A DNA stretch of 64,000 nucleotides from Tetrastigma voinierianum (lineage: Eukaryota; Streptophyta; Magnoliopsida; Vitales; Vitaceae). The translations under genes were made by a program, and so were the position numbers. The first letter of the stretch is position 1, and each line of letters starts with the position of its first letter. Positions 11,754 through 23,799 of the stretch are shown in pieces. Below the pieces are notes generated by a model, which saw nothing but the letters and a program-made list of their open reading frames with translations, searched no databases and was not told the DNA's origin. The stretch spans positions 1 to 64,000 of the forward strand of contig JAEQBH010007412.1 of assembly GCA_016808115.1 (NCBI GenBank), given 5' to 3'.

Positions 11754-13959
11754 ATCCATACATTTACCACAGATAAACCATATTCTCTTCCGCATACGGG
11801 TCTAATCAAGCATTTGTAGATATAATCCTCTTCAAGAACTCGGGTATTTTCCTTTCCAATACCACACCCTGCTCCTATGACTTAAGATTTCATCCCATAG
11901 ATAAACAATGCAAGCCTTCTCCAATCTACACTAGTATCTCATCCTTCAAATTTGATCAAACTCATCTTTGATTAGATCTATAATAACACCTAGATCAAGA
12001 TCATTCCATCGTGATAGAGGAGAGAAACCTCTAATCAATTAAACTGATACATCAACCAACTGATTTCACACCATGAGTAAATTAGTGATCTATCAAAGTA
12101 ATCTTTTAGAGTTCATTAGTTCAAAAATATTAGTCTAGCATACTCCCAAGTAACTACTCTATACTTTTAGGAATCTCCATCTATGTGTCACCACACAGTG
12201 GCCTCCCGGAAATCATAGTAAGATAACTTCTTTGGGTACAAGCTATTAATATCAAGAACAACACTTAAGAACAAAACCAAGGATAAATTCAAGATTTCAA
12301 CTCGACATTCTCGTAAGTTGCTCAAAAAAGATACCAACATCAATCCATCTTAGATGGAGCTCGTCTTTCAAAAACTTGATTACAAATAATCGTCACTAAC
12401 CTAACGAAAATCGACTGAAATTGCAAGCAAACTGAAAATAAAATGAATCCTAGTGAAAATTTCCGCATTCCATCAATTCAGTAGTGATGAAATCTAAATG
12501 TTTACAATGAACCTAGCTCGAAATCCTTGCTTATACCATCGCCAAATCATGAAAATTACTTAACTAAAATGTAAGTTAAAACTAAATCAATAAAAATAAA
12601 TAAAACAAAATAAAAGAATAATATACAAAGGAGACTCAGCCTACTCGCATGTTCCCTGTCTTATGGGAAGTTACATTATAGTGCCTTATGTGCTTCTATT
12701 TATAGATTTTCTAAATTGATAACACTTTGAGGTCGAACTGTGGATCCCCAAAAACTGGCCCAAAAGACGTTTTTTTTTCCTCTCGCTTTGTCGCGTGACT
12801 TCGCAGTTGTTATGTCACGACATTTGGTATATACATTTTCTTAAATTATGTCGCGACATTCATTGAAAATGTCAGAATGAAAGTAGCTGAAATTTGTCTG
12901 CAATTGTCGCGACATTTCTTTCATGCCTTGTAGTGTTAATATCAATGGTAATGTAATGAATTTGTCATGTATTGATAAATTTGTTGCACAGTCGACATTA
13001 TGTAATTTGTAATACATAATTTTCAAAATGTCATGATATTTTATGTTTATATCATCAATTACTATGATATCTGATTTGCGCATATCTGGATGATTAGACA
13101 TAATTTTTTTAGTATCGCGATATTCTCGTGAGTCTACTCATCTTTATCACATACAATTTTATGCCCGAAGAGATTTTTATCTGTTGTTACATTACGGCGA
13201 TAAGATCATCGTCGACATAAAATTTCACTCGCCACACTTCCGGCTCACATAATCGGGATTTTTGAACTTTTTGTCACTTATTATTATTTAAATGTCGCGA
13301 CATTTCCTCGTGATTGATCTTTGTCATTCTTCTCAAATATTTATCGCGACTAACTTGTTTCTGGTTTTGTCCCTTTCGTCGAAATTTTATGTCGCAACGT
13401 AGTTTTGTCGCGGTCACGACATTCTTCTTCCCTATTCAGTTCTTTATGTCGCGATACATGTTTTCACTGTCTTGACAAAATGGCATGCTACTGCTTATCA
13501 ATGTCATTAAATCGAGTAAAAGAATGATGTGACATTCTTCTTCGTGAACTTCGTGCAATGTCGCGACATAAATTCGTTGCAACATTTACTCATTCAATCA
13601 TTATCGTTATTATGTCGCGACAGTCAGGAAATGTCACTTACACCTTTACTCTCCACTCGAAAGCTCAACTTTGCTTCTGCGCACATATCATCAGTTTTAT
13701 TGCGACATAGCCTTGCCGGTTACCCTGAGCTTTGTTGCATATTTTGACATTATACGCGGACATTCTAGAATATGTCACAATTTCTACCTTAGCCAAAATT
13801 TCTACTTTTCGCCGGATTTGTTTACTTTTCATCTCAAACCTACAAACACAAAGGGTATCATTTACAATTCTACATTAAAAATGGATCATAAAAAGCTCAA
13901 AAATGCAAGAAAAATCGACTAAAAATAGATGATTTAGATCATCAAAAGGGGGCATCACA
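11754..13959 (-). mobile_element. Degenerate LTR-like block on minus strand
   Basis: The right edge reads, on the minus strand, as TGTGATGCCCCC, a plausible LTR start. The block has no coding relic and is full of dispersed TCGCGACAT words (listed separately). Part of it (about 11885-11945, around AATGCAAGCCTTCTCCAAT) resembles 48750-48805, inside the LTR/leader sequence before the primer-binding-site repeats, which supports an LTR or leader identity. The left limit is simply where element F ends; no matching second LTR was found, so it may be a solo or truncated LTR. Confidence 0.4.
12849..13622. repeat. Cluster of TGTCGCGACA palindromes
   Basis: The 10-bp perfect palindrome TGTCGCGACA occurs exactly at 12849-12858, 12905-12914, 13293-13302, 13559-13568 and 13613-13622. 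Many one-base variants lie between (near 13345, 13391, 13447, 13696). Spacing is irregular, so it is not a simple tandem array. The word is CG-rich in AT-rich surroundings. It may be a binding site or a substrate of CG methylation within an LTR, but function cannot be read. Confidence 0.85.
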
Positions 13960-15240
13960 CTTATCACTTATGATATTTCATAGAAAAAGTCTCGTTTGAT
14001 TGTATAAAATTTTTTACAAATTTTAAGAAATAATTCGACTTTATACGGCTTAATCAAAACGGATTTAGCCCATCTCACTGTATTTTTAATTATGGGTCAG
14101 GGCTCAAGCCTAAATACTTAGGATCAAGATAGGTGTGAATCTTGTTAGTTAATTATAGTATGATTTTCATGTGTTTTATGCAACATAAATGCTATATTCA
14201 TACCAATATCTATAAGATGATCGTAACTCTACTGCTTATGTTTTTTAGACTGTAAGGAAAATCAAGCAAAGTGATAGAAGAAATCAAGTGAAGAGAATGT
14301 TGCTAAGCTACAGAAGGTTGCTCACCGCGACGAACTGTAGAGAAGGGATACGCTCGCCTCAATAAAGTAGTTCGTCATTGCAAAGGAAAGGCTTTACACA
14401 ATGAGCCAAGAAAGAAAAGTTGACGTCTTAGGTTCCAGAAGAGCCAAGATTCCCTTCGTTTGAATGAAGATACTCCTTCGCCGCACGAAGAGAGAAACCC
14501 GCCTAAGTCGAAGCAATCCTTCGCCCTAGTTAAAAGGAGCATTGATCACATACCCTCAAGTTCGCTAAGGCGGTTAGCCTTTGTCGCCAAGGATGGTGGG
14601 TCGGACCAAAGAAATTCTAGTTTGCCCATCATAGCTCATTTTCCATCGTGATATAAATAGTAAATCTTTAGACTTGTTTAGGGTTCTGTTTTTGCGATGT
14701 CCACTAGGTTTCCTCTCTTCTTCAATCACTTTAGAGTTTATGATTTTGTTTATTTCTACTTGTATTTGAAGCTAATATCAAGATTTAGCTCAATAAAGGA
14801 GCTCATGCTGGTGTAGAGTTTCGAAAGCACTTCAAATCACTTGTTGTATCTCAAAACTTAGGCTCCTATTTGTTAATTCTTTCAATATTATGTGTCTATC
14901 TTAAATATAATTTTGTTTGATTACTTAGCTACAATGAGGTCGAACCAGTTCTAGGTTGATCTGTGGAAGTTTATGTTTGGTTTATATATATATTATGATG
15001 ATTCTGTGAATTCATGTCAGGTGGGATGTTAGTTGGTGTAGTTCTTAGGATTATTATGGTTTTAACTAATTAATCCATATCGAGAGTCAGGGTCTGATCC
15101 TCACCAGGCATCCTCAGACTTCGATTACGCACCTAAAATTTGGTCTCGTGTCTCTTAAGGTATGAATTATTAATCAAATACATAATTCTCATGAATGAAA
15201 TATCACAGATTAGTGGAATTCCGGATCGACCCCTCACTTA
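13960..15240 (+). mobile_element. LTR- or leader-like sequence, non-coding
   Basis: No reading frame of note. 14440-14600 is rich in TTCGCC/CGCCTAAG words. 14690-15200 has the T-rich composition with a TTAGGGTTCTG opening that is typical of the transcribed leader of plant Ty3/gypsy elements. Edges and partner LTR are not identified, so the call is tentative. Confidence 0.3.
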
Positions 15241-16860
15241 GAGAGAGATAATAGGCTCGTCAGACTCTACTTTAGGCCGCGGAACTCGCCATAACGCACT
15301 GGGACGCTGCGGTAACCTATCACTTTCAGAGTAAGGGCATTTTTGGTACTTGACATGATGTGTTTCCTATAAATAAAATGCTAGAAACCCTAAGATGATT
15401 GATGATGACCTGAGAAAAAAAAGGAGTTCATGAGAAAGAGGCTGTTTCCAGCTCTCATCTCCAAGAAAGTGTTCTGTAGATCGAGACTCGAAGCCTGCCT
15501 CTCTTCTGACGGACTCGCTAGCACCAGGACCCTTTCTGAGACAGTTGCCTTGGAGGTTGTCGGCTTCACTCTTCATGTGGATACCGTTAGAGGCGAACCT
15601 AGGACTTGGTTCGCTTCGGTCTAAAGCTGCCCCGACCACTAGCTCGGTTTTGGAACCGACACAAGGTAATCCTACACTATCTCTCTTTAACGCAGAACCG
15701 ATTGAGCAGCCAGGCCTGACGGGTTTTCATTGGGATTTTTTTTGTATTTTCGCCAAGCATCGGCAAGTGTCGCCCCACAAACCCTATAAGGGTATCGAGC
15801 AACTCAGGTGCATCAAAATCGATTTAATGTCGGTATTTTCGATTTTAGAAATTTATGTTTCAAAGTTTTCAAATGAGATTTTCGTATGAAAAGGTGTAGA
15901 TCCAAAGCGTTGTTCTTTAAGTATATGGTCATGAGATGATCTAAGAAGGTTAATATGAAGAAGGAACAACTCGAAGGGAAAAGTCCCAAAGATTGAATTT
16001 TGAAACTTTCGGCCATCGAAAACCCAAAGAACGCCGCGGAAGTTCGCGGTCCAACATCCACCTCACACATCGCAACGCCACGACGCTATGACATTGCGAT
16101 GTCAGGACGCGGACGCGGATGTGACCCGAGATGTGACTCGACATGACGCCGAGTCAACACCCCAACGCCGAGACATTCTAACATCGCGACGTGGGTGACA
16201 TCGCTGACGCGGATTCGACATTCCGAAATACCGCGGACGGTGATCGCCGCGACGCAGGATGTGGCGACATTCCGACGTCGCAACGTGAAGGCGGCAGTGG
16301 GGTTTTTGAACCCTCAACATCGCAACGTTTCGACGTTGCAACATTAAGGACTGTTGGGTGCCTGATTCATTATGTTTCTTGCATGGTTTTATACGTCAAA
16401 CACACTATTCTTAAGTGTGTTTGAAATAGAAATGTGCTAGTTAAAAACTGAACCGTTAAGCTTTAAAATTTCTAATCACGGATTTTGGAAACCATGTTGA
16501 AATTACTCTAAGAGAAAATTTTGAAAAACGCCCTTTCGGGAAAAATAATCGCTCGTGTGTTGAACGAATAATGTGGTTTAAGAAGTTGAACCAATTAGAG
16601 TTTAAATAGGTTTACATTCAAGAAGTCAATCGAGCTCTGATTCAAGATGTTGAATCAAATTTGTTCAAGTGTTGAATAAAAGGGCGGGTTTGCTCAAGTG
16701 TCAATGAATCGATGTAGGACAAATTTATTTCAAGGGTCAGACCGAGGTCATTGTTCAAAATGTCAACAAAACAAAAATGGATCACCTCATTTCAAGTGTT
16801 GAAAAACCTTAATGTGCTTTTTGAAATCACGGGTACCATTACCTTCAACTGATGGATTGC
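15241..16860 (+). other. Non-coding, LTR-like block with GC-rich CGACGT-word region
   Basis: A TATA-like CCTATAAATAAAATG lies at about 15368-15382. 16030-16345 is unusually GC-rich for this window and is built of words such as CATCGCGACGT, GACATTCCGAC and CATCGCAACGT. The open frames in that stretch overlap on both strands and come from the lack of TA-rich stops. 16600-16810 repeats a TTCAAGTGTTGAA-like word. I assign no gene. It may be the 5' LTR or upstream flank of the following copia element, but it does not match that element's 3' end at 21765. Confidence 0.3.
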
Positions 16861-18110
16861 ATTAGAGAATGCATGTTTAAGGGTGTATGTTAGCATGATG
16901 GATGATTATGGACTTTGCCCAATGGTGATTGAGCATACTGCATTTGATTATTATTTCTTTTTGGATAAATAGGGCCTGTGTGTCCATGCCTCTCTCTAAT
17001 ATCTCTATGTACTTCTCTTCTCATCTAAATCCCCTCAAAATGTAAAATTTCTCGAGGTTATTTATTAAATGTATGTAATTAGATTGTTACACAGATTAGA
17101 TAAGTCATGAAGATGCAAGGAGAAAGAAGTGTGAGAAGGATCCAAGAAAGAAGACCTTGAAGATTATAAATTTGATTTATTTTAAGGGGTTACTAATCAT
17201 GCATATCCCTAGGAGCTGACCTAGTCAATTCCATTATGGCTCATGGAATTGATTTTAGGATGTCCATAATCATGCCATATAGTTAGAGTAACTATCCTTA
17301 TAATTTCATGGGATGAATGGATAGTGCATGCTAATGAAAAGGATGAGACTGAAATAAAGAAAACCCTCCATTATAAATATTAAGGTTAACGTCTTCCACT
17401 AATATGGTGTGAACGAGAGTTCCTTTTGGAGATTGAGGTCATTGCAACCCAAGCCTTCCTCCACAAGAGCATGTTCTATCCATGTGGAAATGAGTTTTCC
17501 GACTGCGAGCCGCCTTAATCTACTCATTGGCTTGTCGGGTAAAACCCAAGGTTAATGATGATAGAGAGATGCACTGGTCAAGATATAAGATGTACACGTA
17601 TCATGAGTTGATAACCCAATGATAGTGCACAAATCAACAGTTGATAGCACTGGATTCGATAGTTGCGTTAGATTACAAATCAATAAGATATCTAAGATGG
17701 CTAGTTGGGTAAACCCAAGGTCACTCGAAGTGATATTGGATTCCTTGGAATTGCTTACTTAATGCAATTGGTATGACTAAGACATCGGCCTTTTAACCCG
17801 AGATAGCTTCATTGGTAAACCTAAGGTGATTCTCTATGATACGGGATATCGACTCCGCTAGAGAACCCCATATGTGTCTCTCCTGATCAATAGTGAGGGC
17901 TACGGATTCGTAATAAAATGCGGGAGCCATACGTGATTATCAAGCCGTAATAATTATGGATTTAAGTACAATCTAACATAATCTCTTTACATCTAGGTTA
18001 TAAGAATCAACCACGCCAACGAACGTGAACGCATAAATGGTAATGGATGACAAATTATCGATCGACCTAAACTCGATCATTCGCTGATCGAGAATATTCT
18101 CAACAAGAAG
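16861..18110 (+). other. Leader-like non-coding tract before copia gag, with repeated hairpin word
   Basis: No coding relic. The word TTGGGTAAACCCAAGGT, which can fold on itself, appears in three forms at about 17535-17553, 17703-17722 and 17812-17830. Each is followed by GATGATA, GTGATAT or GATTCTCTATGATA-like sequence, suggesting a degenerate ~110-170-bp tandem. No tRNA-Met primer-binding site (TGGTATCAGAGC type) could be found, so the 5' end of the copia element is not placed. Confidence 0.3.
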
Positions 18111-18680
18111 AATTACCATGTCATTACTAAGCCAACTCGGATCCCAACCGCCGATGCACTTGGAAAGTGTTCAAAGGGCATACGAAACACTTCGGGTTGA
18201 TATGCGTGAGGGCTGATTGATAGTCCACACCTCTATGCTGCCACCGCGTTTCGTGCTTTGATAGAACCGAGGATGCATATTCCATAGTGCCATCTAAGGG
18301 AACATTATAATGAGTAAGTGTTTTGAAGGGTCTCAAAGTCATCAGGCTTCTTAGTTCCATGGAAAGGACGTCTCTAACGCAAAGATGCGCTGCAGATGTA
18401 TAATCACATTAAGAGGTTAGATCAATTGGGTCATTGGATGGATCCTGAATTGAGTATAGACTTAATTATGGCAAGGTTACCTGATAGTTTTGCACAGTTT
18501 GTGCTCGACTATGAGAAGGTTTATAAAGTACCTACCATACCCGAATCTGATCAACGTTTCGAAATAGTCGAGAAAATGGCAAAGCAGAAAAGGCAAGACT
18601 AATTCCGAAAAGGACTTCTCTCAAAGGGTATTTGCTTTCATTGTGGTCAAGATGGCTATTGGAAGAGGAACTCAAGGCCT
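18111..18680 (+). pseudogene. Ty1/copia gag relic
   Basis: Remnant of the copia capsid protein. The best frame (18396-18602) reads a 68-residue segment with the copia gag pattern: LDQLGHWMDPELSI, then LIMARLPDSFAQFVLDY, then a charged KMAKQKRQD end. Just after it, around 18625-18665, is a CFHCGQDGYWKRN zinc-knuckle relic. The family's C-x2-C-x4-H-x4-C pattern has lost its histidine (Tyr) and last cysteine. The N-terminal part before 18396 is frame-shifted; 18150-18190 still resembles the region before the core. It is the first gene of the element continuing at 19180. Confidence 0.8.
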
Positions 18681-19179
18681 ACTGTTGAGTCGAAGAACAA
18701 GGTGTACGACGACCATCTTCTTCGTATTTACGCTGTCATTTCTGCTAATATTGTTTCCTTTTTCAACATATGGGTATGTGATACCGGTTGTGGCTCATAC
18801 ATATGGTTGATATGCGGCCTAAGGAATAAAAGCTCAATAAAGGGAGAGTCCAAACTTGACAAGTATATGCAAGAGTCATAAATTGGCCGCTACTGGGACT
18901 TATAAGCCAACCTCCCATTGTGAGCTTTTGTTTAATTGAATTATTTATTACGTTCCAAAGATTGACAAAGAACAACATTTGGTTTCATGTTTTAAACAAG
19001 AGAGGGTTTCATTTAAATTTTTGTGACAATAGTTGTTGCATTATGTTAAATGATAATTTTATACCAGAACTCGAGCAATGGGATTACATATTAGATATAG
19101 TCAAATCCAATTTCGAATATCAATAATAAAAGACAAAAAGGAGATAATTTGAAATCATCATATTCATGCATTGGGTCAT

Positions 19180-19800
19180 TCGCTATATAAGAAAGATGCA
19201 TGACTCGTTTCACAAGTGTGGAAGCTAGGTCATTTGATTATGAATCACCTGACACGTGAATCATGCTTATTAGGCAAAATGACCAAATTACCTCAAAGTG
19301 AAAGGTGAACGAGCAAACGGTCTATTAGACCTAATACATACTATGTGGTCCTATGTCAGTGCATGCCAGTGGTGGTTTCGTTTACTTCATAGCCTTTATC
19401 GATGACTATTCATGATATGGGTACTTGTATCTCATGAGGTATAAGTCTGAGGCCTTTGAAAGGTTCAAAGAATTCAGGAATAAGGTAGAGAAACAACTTG
19501 GGAGAAGTATAAAATCACTTAGATCGGATCGAGGTGGTGAGTACTTAGGCCAAGCATTTCTAGATTATCTCAAGGACAATGGGATTTTGTCCCAATGGAC
19601 TCTACCTTACGCCACAACACAATGGTGTGGCTGAGAGAAGGAACCGAACTCAGATACGGGTCTACGACAGCAAGGCGCACCTACCTAAATCCTTTTGGGG
19701 TAATGCTCTTGAGACTACTGTGTATATCTTAAACAGATTCCCATCCGTCGCCAGTTACTCCATATGATATGGATTCAACAAAAGCGTCCTATTTTCCCAC
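19180..19800 (+). pseudogene. Ty1/copia integrase relic
   Basis: Remnant of the integrase catalytic core that joins element cDNA to the host chromosome. In successive frames one sees a GPMSVHASGGFVYFIAFIDDYS block with the first catalytic Asp (about 19350-19412), then SEAFERFKEFRNKVEKQLG and LRSDRGGEY with the second Asp (19425-19560). The end is PQHNGVAERRNRT with the catalytic Glu (about 19610-19645). The three acidic residues are present but lie in different frames, so no working product is possible. The tail KSFWGNALETTVYILNRFP (about 19690-19745) is the usual continuation. Confidence 0.88.
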
Positions 19801-20199
19801 ATGAAAATATGGGGTCAGTTTTGCTTATGTGAAGTTTTCGCACATCTGATAAGCTTGAAGCTAAGTCTGATAAGTGTTTGTTTGTAGGATATCCTAAAGA
19901 AACAATGGGATATCAATTCTACAACACTTTAGAGCAAAGGTTGTTTATTTCAAATCAAGTTGTCTTCTTAGAGAAAGAGTTTCTCTTAAGAGAAGACAAT
20001 GGGAGAAAAGTGGAGCTTAATTAAGTTCAAGATGCTCTATCCGATCAACCTCAAGCTATAATCAGTGATGATGAATTTATAGTCGACTCCTTCTAAAACA
20101 CAAGTGTTTCGTAGACAAGTAGATACATTCTCATTCCTAGAGATATGGATTTCTCATTAGTGAACAAAAGGACGTATTGCTCATAGAAAATGATGAGCC

Positions 20200-20880
20200 A
20201 ACTACCTATGAAGAATCTCTGAACAGTTCAGAGTCTGATCAATGGCTTAAAGCCTTGAAGTCGGAGATGGATTCCATGTATACGAACCAAGTGTGGATTC
20301 TCAAGGATCCACCTAAAGGGATAAACCCATAGGGTGTAAAATGGGTCTTCAAGAAGAAGATCTGACATGGAAGGTAATGTGATTACCATAAAGCTAGGCT
20401 TCAGGGCTAAGGGCCATCAAGCCAAAAACAAAGGAGCTGACATGATGAAACTTTCTTAATCCAAAGAGGCTATGCTTAAATCCATAAGAATACTCCTAGC
20501 CATCGCCGCTCATTATGATTATGAGATATGGAAAATGGATGTGAAGACAGCTTTCCTCAATGGAAACCTGACTGAGGAGGTGTTTATGACACAACCTAAA
20601 GGTTTCACATCTGGAAGTGGTAGTAAAGTATGCAAACTTCAGAGATCCATTTATGGGTTGAAGCAAGCATCTGAAGAGTCGAATATCCGATTTGGATGAG
20701 ACAATCAAAGAGTTTGGTTTCTCACAAACTGGATGAACCTTGTGCATATAAGAAGACAAATGGAAGTGCAAACAGATTCTAGTCTTTATGTACATACTTC
20801 GATATGAAACGATGTCTCTTCAAAGATTACAATCCGTCAAAATTTGCTATCCAAGAATTTCTCCATGAAAGACCTTGAGA
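20200..20880 (+). pseudogene. Ty1/copia reverse transcriptase relic
   Basis: Remnant of the reverse transcriptase. The start WLKALKSEMDSMYTNQVW (about 20240-20295) is the family's conserved opening. 20472-20690 has the core WKMDVKTAFLNGNLTEEVFM and KLQRSIYGLKQAS, with the first catalytic Asp in VKTAF context. The YVDD box expected near 20785-20800 is degraded to YVHT-like sequence, so the active site is lost. Stops and frame changes occur at about 20330, 20460 and 20698. It follows the integrase, giving the INT-RT order that defines Ty1/copia. Confidence 0.9.
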
Positions 20881-21636
20881 AGCAACTACATATTGGAGGA
20901 TGTGATCTATAGAGATAGATCTGTAAAGGTTTCTTGCCTTTTCACTCCGTCCACATACATAGACAAGATGCTGAAGAGGTTTAGCATGGAGCAGTCCAAG
21001 AGAGAATGTGTCCCCATGGTTAAAGGGACCACGCTCTCGAAGTCTCTGTCTCCGCAGACACATGATGAGAGGACATGCATGAGTATGATTCCATATGCTT
21101 CGGCTATTGGATCGATCATGTACGCTATGTTATGTACTCAACCCGACGTATCATATGCTCTGAGTATCATGAGCATATACCAATCAAACTCGGGTATGAT
21201 TCACTGCGGTTGTCGTATCATCCTTAAGTACTCGAGAAGGACTAAGATATCTGATTTACGGATGGGGATCTTATCGTTAATGGGTATAGTGATGCCAGCT
21301 TCCAATCTGATAGAGATGACTCGTAACTCACAGCTACGCGCTCACATTGAATGGTGGTGCAAATACTGGAAGAGTTCCAAACAAGAAATGACTCCAGATA
21401 TTCTACAATCAATCGTATACATCGCAGTTTTCAAGCAATTTAAAGAAGCCGTTTGGATAAAGAAGTTCGTTAATGAACTAGGAGTGGTACCTAGCATTGT
21501 TTATCCGATACTTTTGTATTGTGACAACAATGGTTATCGTGACAAGCTAAGGAACCAATACCATCAAAGGTCCAAAACGCATCAGATACCACTCGGGATC
21601 AGAGAGATCATAGGTAGGAACGATGTAAAGATGTAG
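20881..21636 (+). pseudogene. Ty1/copia RT C-terminus and RNase H relic
   Basis: One frame stays open for 253 residues. It holds the end of RT (YIDKMLKRFSMEQSKR, then VPMVKGTTLSKSLSPQT and SAIGSIMYAMLCTQPDVSYA) and then a damaged RNase H. Conserved pieces of RNase H are present (EAVWIKKFVNELGVVPS, LLYCDNNG), but the catalytic segments at about 21280-21400 are out of frame. RNase H removes the RNA strand from the RNA/DNA hybrid. Position and order are as expected for the last pol domain of copia. Confidence 0.88.
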
Positions 21637-21764
21637 AAGATACCCACTTATCGAATATCACGATCCTTCGACTCAAGCCTCTTCCCCCCAAGAGAATACA
21701 TTAATCACACGTTTCTAGCCTATGGTATGAGATACAAGGGCGATTATTTTAGTGCAAGGGAGTT

Positions 21765-22085
21765 TGTTAGAGAAGTGCTCTAAAGGCAATTCCATTAGCT
21801 TATTGTACGACAACATATTATTAAATAGGGAAAGGCTTCTTCACACTCCGATATTCATAATAGCGAATCGATATAGATCTTTAATCGAATTAATGAAGTC
21901 CTGCCTGCCCTTTTGTATGTCGAAATTATTCTGCCGTAGGAACTAAGGTCAGCTACATTATACACGTGGAAGTCCACGTGTCATTCGCATGTGGATCGGT
22001 TTTCCTAGGGTGATCCTGTGTGAGTATTCTCCAAAGAATGCCTCAGAAGGTAAAATCAAAGTTGTATCATCAAGCAGCAATCTAT
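21765..22085 (+). mobile_element. 3' LTR of the copia element (start clear, end uncertain)
   Basis: A purine-rich stretch (GTGCAAGGGAGTT, 21752-21764) is followed by TGTTAGAGAAGTGCTC, the classic polypurine-tract/LTR junction of plant copia elements. The block runs about 320 bp before the sequence changes character near the border of the gypsy LTR. No 5' partner was recognised. Confidence 0.6.
21963..21980. promoter_or_regulatory. Double G-box hairpin in copia LTR
   Basis: CACGTGGA and TCCACGTG flank a two-base loop, giving two CACGTG cores in an inverted repeat. CACGTG is the plant G-box bound by bZIP and bHLH factors (established knowledge). Its place within an LTR suggests an element promoter input, but activity is not shown by sequence. 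Confidence 0.5.
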
Positions 22086-23290
22086 TAAATTAACTGCTTT
22101 AAAGCAAGAAGATGAAAGATAGGTTCTTAGGTTTCCACCATCGCCTGGGACAAGTATTACTCCACTCCTTATTCGCAACTTCATCTAAAGAGCCATTGAT
22201 GAATGGTCTTCGACGGAATATTTTACATTAGAAGCTCTTTTTAGATGAAGGATGATTGAGCAATGACAAACACTTGTTCAAACAATTTTCTTAGACTCTT
22301 AGTTTGCATTTGCGACTAAGCACAACATGCACCGAGGATTTCTTGTTCACACGTTGTCAAGAAGATGCTAAACTGAGGTTTTATAAGATTTTTCTACAAG
22401 TTCTTAGCATTGTACAATCCCGTTGAAGCAACAAAGAGGAATTGAGGGTTACTACCTTACCGGAGGTGAGTTTCCACCATTAGAACCCCATCATAAGATT
22501 TTAGAACTTCATTGAAACTAGAAATGGAGTCATATTGGATAAGAAACTACTCATAACCGAAACTTGAGAAAATCACACTTCAATTGCAAGATCGGAGAAT
22601 CAAAAGCACAAAATACTGTAAGAGAAAACCGAGTTGTGTGATCTAACTGAAAGATTACACGAATTGAAACTTAATCTGAAGAAAAGCTAAGTATTTTACT
22701 CTGGGGTCTATTAACCCTAGAAAACTATGAGAAAGCCTCTTCTATGAAACCAAAACTTCTAGAATCCCAAACTCCGCTTCCTTCAATTTTCGCTTAAATA
22801 CCCTTCTCCTCATCATCTCGGCGGTATCAAAGACAAGCGTGCCCGCACCGGTTGGAATTCTGCCAAATTTAAAATTACGTGTTGGTACCGCACCATTACG
22901 TAAAATTCGATACCACTTAGTTACTAGTGATTTCCTCGCTAGTACCTAAGACGGCCATTTAGTAACGGCATTCACTGCTACTAATGATTTCTCGGTTGGG
23001 GGCACCCCATTCTATTCACTGGTACCGGCATTCACCGCCTCTCGCAAATGTTCCCCAACACCATAGCACTTCCTAAGATCTCTCAACAAATAATATCATC
23101 ATCCCAATGATCTACATTCGCCCTAGACGCGAACCCTTATAACAATTACGCATGGAATACTTAAACCTCGTACAAGTCCAAAAAACAGAGAACGATCAAC
23201 GATTAATCATTCTTATACAAAATGAGAGAAAATATGAGCTGAAGGTACTAAAACTATATAAATAAGCCGCTCTTTGCGGTATTCAACACA
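22086..23290 (-). mobile_element. 3' LTR of Athila-like Ty3/gypsy element (22-32 kb)
   Basis: On the minus strand it starts TGTGTTGAATACC at 23290, directly after a GGGACTAGCAGATGTGGGATG tract, the same kind of junction as in the F/R family. The block has no coding relic and repeats GGTACCG-like words (22860-23040) also seen at 25455-25515. The inner border near 22086 is approximate because the copia LTR abuts it. Confidence 0.55.
22180..22247. repeat. Imperfect inverted repeat in gypsy LTR
   Basis: CTTCATCTAAAGAGC at about 22180-22194 is complementary to GCTCTTTTTAGATGAAG at about 22231-22247, apart from two extra bases in the right arm, with a loop of about 36 bp. It could form a hairpin in DNA or in the element transcript. 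Confidence 0.6.
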
Positions 23291-23799
23291 CTTCATCCCA
23301 CATCTGCTAGTCCCTAGCAAGATTTTAACTGGTAACACCTACTAATTATGAGTTCCAACAAAACGCGCGAGTGCGTATGCTTTGCAAGTTTCCTGCATAG
23401 GGCAAAAAATTGAGCATAGTACTCCACCGACAAACTATGCAATTAAAATCGACTCATTTTGGTTCACTCGCCTCAAAGCAATGAACATAATAACAAATCG
23501 TTACAAAACCAAGATATTCATATAGCGGACCATGGAATCGAGAAAGAAGAGCCTGAATGAAATCACCAAACTAAATCAACGATATTATAAAGGCAAACAA
23601 TTTAACATCACCACGTTGAACTAATATGCATAAAGTCAAAGAGGAACAACCAACACGCTTGAAATCAAAAGGTCTTTTAGGGCTTGTAAACGACCATATG
23701 CTACACAAATAGTGGCTTATATGAACAAATGGGCGCTGTACGACTGGCCGAGGTCTCTACCCAATTGCCAACACCACCCTATTCTAACCCTCCATACTA
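23291..23799 (-). mobile_element. 3' untranslated tract of the gypsy element with polypurine region
   Basis: Non-coding on both strands. On the minus strand it ends in the purine-rich GGGACTAGCAGATG tract next to the LTR start. Nothing else is supported here. Confidence 0.4.

Noticed and set aside
16086..16424. Overlapping Arg-rich open frames on both strands
   Set aside because: They result from high GC and few stops in the CGACGT-word block; no motif and no support from a second copy.
20496..21119. Minus-strand open frames of up to 99 residues
   Set aside because: They are shadows of the clearly recognised plus-strand copia RT and RNase H.
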